In this document: piece after piece, positions 52,324 through 64,000 of the stretch
Numbering within the stretch: the first letter of the stretch is position 1
How the letters are laid out: every line of letters begins with the position of its first letter
Assembly (NCBI GenBank): GCA_964019415.1
Contig: OZ025873.1
Location: 3,448,776-3,512,775 of the forward strand
Origin: Ianthella basta
Taxonomy: Eukaryota; Porifera; Demospongiae; Verongiida; Ianthellidae
Reading direction: 5' to 3'
DNA length: 64,000 bases
Notes under the pieces: generated by a model
Told to the model about the DNA's origin: nothing
What the model saw: the letters and a program-made list of their open reading frames with translations, nothing else
The model's database searches: none
Translations under genes and position numbers: made by a program

Positions 52324-53325
52324 ATGGAGGCCCACTTTTGCAGTGTGTACATGTCCGGGGTGCTTCTGCTTGTATTAGCACTGGTGTCTGTCGGTGCTGG
52401 TCAGGATTGCACAAAGACGCAAGTCTTCATTGACACGGACATCGGATCGGATTTTGATGATAGTGTTGCCATTGCTTACGCGTTGAAAAGCCCCACGTTG
52501 GAAGTGCGTTTCATTTTGACTGCAACAGGCGACGTCGTGGCCAGGACCAAGGTAGCAGCCAAGTACCTGCAGGTAGCAGGGCTGGACGACGTACCATTGG
52601 GTGTGGGCTTACTCAATCAGAACTCTACGGGGGCGAAAGGCCTGTTCAATTGGGCGAAGGAGTACAATCTGAGTGACTACAAAGGCGGAGTGTTCACGGA
52701 GGGGTCGGATGAGATGGGGAGGAGGATCATGGAGTCGCCCTGCAAGGACATTGTGATCCTGGAGATTGCTCCCGCTGTAAACATGCCCTACCTCCTCAGC
52801 AAATACCCTGGCATTGAAAAGAAAGCTAGTGTGAAAGCCATGGCTGGATCCATCTACCGCGGCTACGACAACAGCTCCAAGCCCTCTGACGAGTATAATG
52901 TGAAGACATGCCCCAAGTGCATGCGGGAACTGTTTCAGTCTGGCATGAACGTGACCATCACACCTTTGGATACATGTGGAGTGTTTCGTTTAGATGTTGA
53001 TTATCTCCGACAACTTCTAGTGCCTCCTCTTCCTCTTCCAATGGCCATAACAACCACCTGGACCTACTGGTGTACCTCCACAGTATGCACTCCACAGTTT
53101 CACACAGATGTGTTCTATGATGTAGTTGCTGCTTTCCTAGCACACCCTGATCCTCAGGCACTGTTGAACTTCCAGCTATTAAAGATTTGGGTTACTGATG
53201 ATGGCTACACTGTGGTGGATGATACAAAGGGTACTCCAATGGAGGTGGCCCTCACTTGGAAAGACAACGGACTACAGCAGATGGAGGCTTTGTTTACTTT
53301 AGCTGTGACCAATCCAGCTATGTGA
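52324..53325 (+). CDS. Secreted inosine-uridine nucleoside hydrolase (copy B, plus)
   Basis: A 333-residue intact single-exon gene. The signal peptide is MEAHFCSVYMSGVLLLVLAL, running to about residue 27. The active-site motif is DTDIGSDFDDSVAIAYAL; the central strands are ILEIAPAVNMPYLL and KAMAGSIYRG; the C-terminal Asp region is FYDVVAAFLAHPDP, followed by LLKIWVTDDGYTVVDD. It shares most of its sequence with the minus-strand gene at 39129-40121 and is the functional version of the pseudogene at 40149-40995. A TNPAM-like C-terminus ends at TGA 53323-53325. 53326-53732 downstream has no features. Confidence 0.9.
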   Translation: MEAHFCSVYMSGVLLLVLALVSVGAGQDCTKTQVFIDTDIGSDFDDSVAIAYALKSPTLEVRFILTATGDVVARTKVAAKYLQVAGLDDVPLGVGLLNQNSTGAKGLFNWAKEYNLSDYKGGVFTEGSDEMGRRIMESPCKDIVILEIAPAVNMPYLLSKYPGIEKKASVKAMAGSIYRGYDNSSKPSDEYNVKTCPKCMRELFQSGMNVTITPLDTCGVFRLDVDYLRQLLVPPLPLPMAITTTWTYWCTSTVCTPQFHTDVFYDVVAAFLAHPDPQALLNFQLLKIWVTDDGYTVVDDTKGTPMEVALTWKDNGLQQMEALFTLAVTNPAM

Positions 53326-54723
53326 CAGTCACAGTGATTGTATGGCCAAGCTTACCTAATGTGCCTACATATGCAGTACTCTTAGCTATAGCATAGTGAT
53401 ATTGCAAGCATAATGATTTAGAGTTTGGTAACATGCTGTCATAGCCATTAGTGTGCTAGCATTGATATATTATGTATTTACAGTAAATCCTAAAGAGTGT
53501 TTTAATATTTTTGTGTACTTTGTAAATTTTATCTGGTGTATTATTGCATATTTGAATTCTATATCACATCCCCATGTTTACAGTTGCATGGAGTTGGAGT
53601 CATGAGGTACATGTACTGTTGAGCCATAATGAAAGCACTGAATTATAATCATTAAGCAGTGTAATGATTGCTTTAATCCATGCATGCAATTCTTCTCTTG
53701 AATATTAAATTCCGTAGCATGTATATATATATATCCACAAACTACATGAATACAATGATGTGACATAGGATACATAAGGAGACTGTATAATGTACCTGAA
53801 TGGGGGCTTGTCCTGGTCATAGGATGCTATTATCTACAACACCCAGCAAAAGAAAGGGACAAAGATTGAATTAATTTAATCTTATTGGGGTAGCTGTATG
53901 GACAACAGATTATTACATGCAATATCGGGTCATATTAGCTACATTATCTTCCGTCCCTCCCACACTCAGCCAACCCAACTGACCTTCCCCACCCGTCTCA
54001 CCTCACTTCCCTCTTTCCCCACCCAGGTCTGTACATCCAACCACAGTCATGTTGCCTTTGGCACATTCAATCAGCTCAAGACATGAGATCATACAGTAGC
54101 TAGCTACAAAGCTGTAACCTTTCACTCCAGACACTGCCTTGTGCTGCAACTGGAACAGACTATGGTGTACAAACTCATCCCCTTTTCAGAGAACCACCCA
54201 CCACTTCATAGAGCACGCACGAATGTGAGACCTCAGACTGATGCATGCGGCAGCTTGCTATTAGCTATTGATAGCTAGCTGTCTGGCTATGTAATCACTG
54301 GATAGCCATTACAACAACCTCTCCTGCTACACCAGTGTTGGTGACTCAGCAGTAGGGGGAGGTGGGAGCCCTGTTGAGTAGTAACCAGTGATAGATTACT
54401 TTCCACTAGTCATCGTACAAAGATGGTAGAGCCACAGACAGCTCCTTATTCGCCCACCCCCTTCCCAAGCGCGATAACATACGCCCAAAGGCGTGTATTT
54501 CATCAATGTGAAAAGAGCGGATTTGAACTGTACAGTACAAACGAAGAGCAATATAGTCAGTTCTGACTCAATGTGAGGGAAATAAAATATATACAGGTGA
54601 TGACATGGCATGCAGAAAGTGAGGAGTTATATAATATGGATAAAAGGTGTCTTCTGGGGTCTAGTTTGGCTGTCCCGCACCTGCGATTGTTGCAGTCTTT
54701 CACTAGTGCACTGGACCGTACTC

Positions 54724-55177
54724 CTACAATATGATGCATGCTGATACGTGGTTGTTAACAAGCTCCTCGCTGAATACCTCGTCTCTACCCCCGTTCTTGC
54801 TCAGCAGTGCTAATTGTGCCATCAGCTGTTGCTCAGTGGTAGGTGCCACACTGACAGTCTTCTCTGATATCAACTGGGGAAGGGAGAGGGACTGCGGAAT
54901 TCTGTGTGGGAAGAAGAAGACGAAAGAGATGAGTAAAGCTGTGCTGTTTAGTGTCAGAAGCAAGCAGTCTACACAATGGCACACGCACGTAATAGCTACA
55001 CCTTCAAGAGCGGGCACTAACTTGCAATTGGCCGATTCCATTTCTGTAACTATCAGGCTCTGTTGAGGATGATACTTTGATAATACTTCACAGGCTTTCT
55101 TCTTCAATTCTTCAAATTGCTGTCTGGTTTGCAGCTGTCTCTGCTTGGCTTTGCAGCCTTTACTGTCCTTTTATAAG
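54724..55177 (-). CDS. Uncharacterised ORF in duplication copy 1
   Basis: An open minus-strand frame of about 150 codons. The first part is coiled-coil-like (AKQRQLQTRQQFEELKKKA), followed by MESANCKLVPALE, a hydrophobic stretch (CVDCLLLTLNSTALLISFVF) and a polar tail (TTEQQLMAQLALLSKNGG). The tail is preserved in copy 2 with few changes, whereas the coiled-coil part is broken there. A TATAAAAGG lies just upstream on the same strand. The family is not recognised. It could instead be two exons, but no splice pair keeps the frame. Coding status is uncertain. Confidence 0.3.
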
Positions 55178-55180
55178 CAG
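55160..55180 (-). promoter_or_regulatory. TATA-box-like element
   Basis: GCTTATAAAAGGACAG on the minus strand, conserved in copy 2 near 62955-62975. It is placed where it could drive the minus-strand ORF below. No other core element was seen. Confidence 0.3.
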
Positions 55181-55440
55181 CCAGAGGGGGATGTACTGCA
55201 GCTTCCCGGAAGGTGGCCTGACTATAATTAGTTTTGATAAGGAATTTGTCATTGGATTCTTTGTTATGTCAGTCTTGGTTACTGTCTGGTATGTTCTGTT
55301 ACACTCTTGGGAAAGTGTATGTCTCTCAATTTGTGTGTGTGCTGGTGAGTGGCCCAGATGATAGTTATTGTTTGATGTTACTTGTCACTGTCGGTTATGG
55401 CATGTGCAAATAATGAGTGTTGCAGTGTATCTACATGGCC

Positions 55441-55848
<408 letters not shown>

Positions 55849-57512
55849 GTTTGTGTGTGTACTTGTGTGTGACCAAAGGGAGCAAGTATTTTGAGTTGGG
55901 GTGGCAGCCCCACGAGTTTTTTAACTTGAAATACTTGCTCATTACTTCACACTGACGTGTAAATTAGGTGCTAAAGATGAATTTTTATATTTCAACATTT
56001 GCGTATAATCAGCCCCTAGCTGTATGCCAGTATGAGGGAAACCAACACAGCGCTTTCCCCAGCCTCTCCAAGACAAATTGTGTGCACACAGGCAGCACCT
56101 GATTAGTTAGTATATGAAGCATACGAATTTGTGGCAAACGCATCTGATTGATTGAAAAGGTGTGAACAAATAGCTATCCCCGCTAGACCATCCCTTCCCT
56201 TCTAAGCGCCCTGGGCGTAATCGAGACAGTCTAGCAAGCCAGACTAGGGATGGATAATGCACTAGAGGAGGGCTTAATTGTCAAGATGGATATCCCGCTG
56301 CTGCCACCATCTCCTGACAGTTATGCTGCTGGTATATATAGGTGAAAGTACTGTACTCAGTGGTGAACAACAATACTAGTTTTGTTTTGGTGATGCAAAT
56401 ATATGTACTAGTCACAAGTCCATGGCAAACAGCATTGTTTGCTGAGAAGCTAAGAGCAACAAGGCCACATCTCCCAAAGGGCATGGTTTATGTAAGTGTT
56501 TTGATAGTAATTGGCTGTATATGGTTTGTATTTGGAGTAGGGGACTAATGGAGGGGTTTCCCCCATTACTCATTGTAAAACCTATTAGCTGATGTAATCA
56601 TGTCTGTATGGTCTATGACGTAACCATTCCCCTCTTCAGTGTACATAGCACTGACCTTACAAAGCAGGCAACATTTGTGCTAATTCCTTCCTAGTCTGTC
56701 ACATGCTAAAGTAGCTATACTCTGATGTACACATCGTAATCATGACCAGATTGGGTTTCTCCCTTGTGTAATGGGTAGAGGAGCAGTGTCTGCTGTAAAA
56801 GAATGTGGAGTGTGTGTCAGTATTTGATTGCCTATCACAGATAACCGTAGAATGTGCTGACACTTAATACTTGTTGAGGGCTCCTGGGGAGGAGAGGGTA
56901 AGTCCATTACTTCAATAGGGGCACTGAATGCAGCACAGTCTCATGACCCAGCCCCAGCCCCCCCTCTCCACTGGCAGAGGTGCTATCATAACAATCATAA
57001 CAGGCTGTATCTCTCACACTCTAGAGCCGTGGGTGCATGTCGCATTGGGTCGATTTAGGTACTCGACGTGCTTGTGCACCTTGGTCCTTGAAGATGGTTT
57101 GGCCAACTTTCTCAATGGTTTGCAATCACCCACAGCAGCGATTGCGAAGATGCTATGAAGTGCCCCTCCTCGGGACGGCTGAATGTCTCACATATAGTAC
57201 CTTCTTTGGCTGTGGATGTGTATCATACCGGATGGAGTTGAAAAGTTTTCAACATTGAAGCTTAGCTTGATACATCAATTCTTGACAGCAAACGTTACGC
57301 TTCACAGCTGTCATCATGTGATATACCGAAAGTTTTCAGTTAGTCATAATTTAGCACATCAATTTAGTGCATCAATGTTGGTGTATTGTAATACTAGTAC
57401 CTCTATATGCAGTAGCACTCATTCTAAAAATAGTAGTCTGTTATTGGCAGGTTTTTTGCTTCGTACTTGTTTATCACCCAATTTGGTGCAGACTTTTGAC
57501 AGCTCAACCACA

Positions 57513-57644
57513 GATCATATGACATAACCAGTTTGTTCTGGTTGGTACTTGCAGAACAGCTGACCAGGTGACACTGGAGATCATATGACACAACCAGTTT
57601 GTTCTGGTTGGTACTTGTAGAACAGCTGAACAGGTGACACTGGA
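57513..57644 (+). repeat. 66-bp unit in tandem, two copies
   Basis: GATCATATGACATAACCAGT ... GGTGACACTGGA at 57513-57578 is repeated at 57579-57644 with three or so differences. Confidence 0.9.
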
Positions 57645-58566
57645 AGGTAAGCAAAATATGTGTACTTGGTTAGGTCACATTGAATGTCCATATTAGGAAT
57701 TACATAATGTGCTTGCAAGGTTAAATAATCTGATGTATTCTTCAAACATTTGTAAATGCAAAATACTCGTCATTGCACTTGTTCACAAGACTAAATACAG
57801 CACCACTCTTAGAGCCAGTCATTTTCCCACATTACTTATTGTGCAATCATTCTCTGGGATTACACAACAACACGTAATGTGATCAGGCTGCGCGTGTGTT
57901 TTGTATGCATGGGTGCATGTGTGTATGAATATTCACATCTCTTACATTATTCCCACCTTCTTGTGCAGTGACTCATACTTAGATGTGCTAATGTAATGTT
58001 CCCATCCATCCATACGTACTTTATTCCCGGTCAGTGTATTCTAAACTAACTGCTGTACCTGTTGTATATGTTCCTGCAGCTGTTGAGGCATCTGGGCTCA
58101 GCAGAACGAGACTGTTACTGCATTCTTGAGTTTTTCGCATTGCTGTGGTGAGGAAGAAGAAGGAAGTAGTAACCCCATGGATTAGCTGTATGTGGCCAGT
58201 GCAAACCTGTGGGGGTTTTAGAACTTGGACAGTATTTCTACTTGCAGCAACTGTAATAGTTACAGTACGTATGTATGTGTTTGTGTGCAGTGCATGTAGT
58301 GTGTGTAGGTGTGTGGCTGTGTATGTGTGTGTGTGGAAGGTGTCACCTGAGGCTAGTCTTGTGACTGGGTGTTGGACCACATGACCACTATGCTGTAATC
58401 TCTCCTTTGACCCAACAGAATAACACATCCACTAATTGCAATAAGGAACTGTGTGTGTGTTTGAATGCTGAGCCATAAGCAGGATGTTTTATGTGCATGT
58501 AATATTGTTCTTGGCTATGTATTAAGAGGCGTGGGCACACTGCATTATTCATAAGGAGGTACAAAC

Positions 58567-58571
<5 letters not shown>

Positions 58572-58650
<79 letters not shown>
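58572..58650 (+). repeat. (GT)n microsatellite
   Basis: Pure GT run between TACAAACCTATG and TATACAAACAG; the flanks differ from the other GT tracts of the window. Confidence 0.95.
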
Positions 58651-58653
<3 letters not shown>

Positions 58654-59091
58654 CAAACAGTATTGTTTATTTAGGTACTTAGGTTGCCTGGTAACAGCTC
58701 CATGTAACGGATATGTATAATACTTTTCTAGTGTACTGTCATCCCATTGTTTATACAGTAACTGAATCACATTATATATGCACACTGTGTAAACACATTC
58801 ACAGACACTGTCATATGACTCACTTATGACAGTGACTGCATGGAGGAGTGTGTGTGTAGTGGGAATGCCCCAAGTGAATGTGAGCCTGTTAGCATGTGAT
58901 CAGAGGAGGTTGGCCACGTATCACGTGACAATGGACAGGAAGCATGCGTGTAGCAAATGTATGCACTTTTCACTCTGTAATGTTATGTACTTACGTAGGT
59001 GACCCTCTCTTTCTCACTGGAAGTTGCAAGTACCCACACACATTGCATACCATTCATAAACACTGCCCCTCTTATACCCCTATGTCACTGA

Positions 59092-59510
59092 GGCAGTAGA
59101 CGGCGGAGAAGAGAGATGCTTCCTCATGTACAAGCAAACATAGCAAGAAGCACAGGGAAGGTGTACGGAACTGTTCACCCCTTCTGCAGTGCTGACATGT
59201 AAAAACTGCCAACTTATTCCTTTCCTGGTCGCTTGCAGCCATCGGTGGAGGGTGTCCATGATTTTGGTTGTGCAACCCCTTAACATCATCATGTAACAAC
59301 ATCATCATGTAAGACTAATACTACACACTATGTCGCAAGATGGCTGCAAGCAACCAGAAAGGTATAGGTTGGTGGGTTTTACACGTCAGTACTGCAGAAG
59401 GGGGCGAACGGTTTTGCACACCTTTCCCGTGCTTCCTGCTATGTTTGCTTGTACAGTATACGAGGAAGCTCCCCTCTTCTCCGCCGTGTACTGCAGAATC
59501 AACATGCAAA
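59092..59510. mobile_element. Foldback repeat with about 150-bp arms
   Basis: The left arm (GCAGTAGACGGCGGAGAAGA ... GGTCGCTTGCAGCCAT, about 59092-59240) is inverted at about 59337-59505 (ATGGCTGCAAGCAACCAGAA ... TCTTCTCCGCCGTGTACTGC). The spacer is about 95 bp with CATCATGTAA repeats. No ORF. Confidence 0.75.
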
Positions 59511-59817
59511 TCAGGGCAGAATCAATTTTAGATTCAGCTTTAGCAGTGCTTTGAAATGGTGTGCAATGTGTGCAGGTTCCTGCAAGTTGGAGCAATAAAA
59601 AGAGGGACGCTTACAGTACAAAACATTACAGTGTGAAATGTGTATAAACTCACTATGCACGTGCTTCCCAGCTGGCCACCATCACATGATATGTTGCCAA
59701 CCTCCTCTGCTGACGGTTGTGTTTGTGTGAACCCTGTGAACATGTGATGGTATGTGTGCCTATGTGTGTGTGTAGTGAGTCTGTTGCACCACCAAGGGTA
59801 CTTTGGACATTGGCTAC

Positions 59818-59996
59818 CTTAAAGAGGACTATGCAGATTGCAGCTCACACGCATATTACAGCAAGTAGTATATCCAGTGTTAGACCTGTGCACGCGTGTA
59901 CAGTATATTTACATCTGATTTTCATTTGCTTGAGCAATAATGTGCAGTTCACTGGCAGGTGACTTGCATGCACAATGTATTATTATAGTCCTGCAG
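59818..59996 (+). repeat. Dispersed repeat, shorter copy
   Basis: Same ends as 38044-38330, lacking about 100 bp in the middle. The LINE fossil begins immediately after its end. Confidence 0.75.
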
Positions 59997-61515
59997 CTGC
60001 ACCTGGGAAAGATGAGGTGACAGTTGATATGACTGTCAGCAGAGTGTTGTTTGATGTTTGGTTTGCCTTGGTTGATTGAGGTGTGCTGGGAGTATGGGAT
60101 GGTACCATCAGTGTGGAAGGAGAGTCTAGTTGTTCCTGTTCCCAAGAAGCAGTCTAGGGGTACGTGTGACGCCAACAAATATTGAGGGATATCTCTGACG
60201 TCTACAGTGTGCAAGGTGTTTTCTATGTTCTTGAATGTTAGGCTGCAGCTGTCTGAGGTGGAACGTTGAAAAGGAAGAACTAATTGCAGAGGAGCAAGGT
60301 GGATTTTGCAAGCAGATAGGGTGGGCAGCGATCAGGTTTTGATGTTGGTGCTGGTTGGGGCAAACTGAGATGGGAAAGGCCAGCTAAAGGTATACTGGTG
60401 GCATTCATTGACTTTACTAGCTTGTGACAAGGTAGACGAGGGAAACTGTGGGGGTGTGCGGAACAGCTGGGTGTGAATGGTAGGTTTCTGAAATTTCTGA
60501 ATTCTTAAGGCCTTTTACCAAGATAGCTCATGTGGAGTGAGGGTACATGATAAGTTGAGTGTCAGCATATTGGGTTGAGGCAGGGCTGCATTCTTTCACT
60601 TTAGCAGTTTTTTATACAGTACATCAATATGGTGTGGTAACAAGGTTGCATGAAGGGAAGTGTGGTGTACAATGTGGTGGTGATATGGTGCCTGGTCTGC
60701 TATTTGCCAATGACATGTCTTTGGTTGCTTCTGCCCAGGTGAAGAGTTTGGATATTTTGGTTAAGTGGTGTGGAGCAAAGATTAATGTGAGTAAGTTGGG
60801 TATAATGCATATGAGGAAGAAGACAGTGGAAAGATGTGAGGTGGAGTATGAGATAGATGGAGAGGTGATCCTATGGTATCCAGTTACAAGTATCTAGATT
60901 GTGTTGTTGATGAATACCTGGAGTTGAAGGTGACGGTGAAGGAGAAGGCTGCTTTGGGGGAAGGGCACTAGGTGCTTAGTGGAAGAGGTGTAAGGCAGAA
61001 GTTGGCGATGTTGGGATAGGTACGTTCAAGAAATTGATGAGTGCTCTGGTGAGCTCAGCTATGTTGTATGGTGCTGAAACCTGGGGTGTACGAGTAGTCT
61101 GCACGAAATAGAACAAGTACAGTTGCTGGCTTTCTGCATGTTCTTCAGGGTGCACAGGTACCTTGCATCCAAAAGTATCTTTTGATGATGCAAATGAAAT
61201 CTCTACTGGTAGTGTGGGAGGCAAGAGTGAGGTGTACGCAGTCCTGGTATAAGGTAATGACTAGTAAGGTATGAAGGCAGACTGTTGAGAAAGGTGGTGT
61301 CACAGGTAGTGGAATGTGGTAGGGGAAGCTGTATGAGGAGTATTGGCAGGTGTGTTGATAAATTTGGGTGGCAGGATGTGAGTGGTGATGTGGTCAGGGA
61401 GTTATCGGAGGCGGATGTGAAGGGTATGTTGGTAAGTGTTGCTTGGAGGATTGTAAGAGATGAATGGATGAAGAAAATGCTTGAGAAACCGAAGTTGTCA
61501 ATGATCAATGAAGCT
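59997..61515 (+). mobile_element. Degenerate LINE reverse transcriptase
   Basis: Conceptual pieces in shifting frames: VAFIDFTSL (F-D-F motif), GLRQGCILS, LLFANDMSLVA (degraded FADD) and VKWCGAKINVSKLGIMHMRK, then C-terminal blocks to about 61515. There are many stops. It differs in sequence from the LINE at 50515. Confidence 0.8.
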
Positions 61516-61532
61516 CATAGTGGAGTATGTAT

Positions 61533-64000
<2,468 letters not shown>

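Larger units (their letters stand above)
56436..59090. other. Spacer between duplication copies, left part
   Basis: No supported gene. Just before it, 56250-56334 is an ATG-led stretch (MDNALEEGLIVKMDIPLLPP...) ending at a donor-like TATAG|GTGAAA, broken in copy 2. Inside are a 66-bp tandem duplication and a (GT)n tract. Short ORFs at 57000-57160 and 58020-58430 lack motifs. Confidence 0.4.

Noticed and set aside
57000..58430. Possible exons at 57000-57160 and 58020-58430
   Set aside because: No domain, no phase-consistent splice partners and no conservation evidence in the window.

Overview
The window is animal nuclear DNA: multi-exon genes with GT-AG introns, long microsatellites and many transposon remnants. 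Its gene set points to a sponge (Porifera). It holds a membrane receptor built from fibronectin type III (FN3) and scavenger-receptor cysteine-rich (SRCR) exons, a short-chain (spongin-like) collagen, secreted nucleoside hydrolases and a metazoan p50RhoGAP orthologue. A cnidarian or another early-branching animal is not excluded. No bacterial, organellar or viral gene was seen. Layout, left to right. (1) 101-6267 (+): the last eight exons of an ARHGAP1-type gene (Sec14/CRAL-TRIO part plus RhoGAP domain). One intron carries about 1.9 kb of a 21-bp minisatellite. (2) 6268-9899: intergenic, with a CpG-rich stretch that may be a promoter or non-coding first exon. (3) 9900-19275 (+): a six-exon gene for about 1,538 residues, with an N-terminal Ras-association-like domain and a very long acidic, Ser-rich tail. 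(4) 20177-21037 (+): an unrecognised ORF broken by one TAG, or carrying a 33-nt intron. (5) 21805-38048 (+): a 21-exon type I membrane receptor of about 1,825 residues with a signal peptide, 13 FN3 domains, 4 SRCR domains, a TM helix and a very short tail; nearly all exons are 1-1 phase modules. (6) 39129-40995 and 51972-53325: two copies of a head-to-head nucleoside hydrolase gene pair. A different member of the pair has survived in each copy. (7) 41390-49711 (+): a short-chain collagen, with a probable leader exon about 7 kb upstream. (8) 53733-64000: a segmental duplication (about 2.5-2.7 kb, two copies 7.8 kb apart) separated by LINE and repeat debris. Mobile DNA is abundant. Penelope-like elements (PLEs) carry recognisable hammerhead ribozyme motifs in at least four places. 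One nearly complete PLE has 193-bp inverted ends, and another remnant is a 90-bp-arm palindrome flanked by a 15-bp target duplication. Non-autonomous DNA elements include a pogo-like family with TA targets, a TTAA-flanked piggyBac-like element and foldback elements. Two LINE reverse transcriptase fossils are present. The genes do not form one pathway. The receptor and the collagen are both candidate cell-surface or matrix components, and the RhoGAP and the RA-domain protein are both likely small-GTPase partners. Limits: exon boundaries come from splice consensus plus reading-phase continuity, without transcript evidence. Domain calls come from motif recognition, not a profile search.
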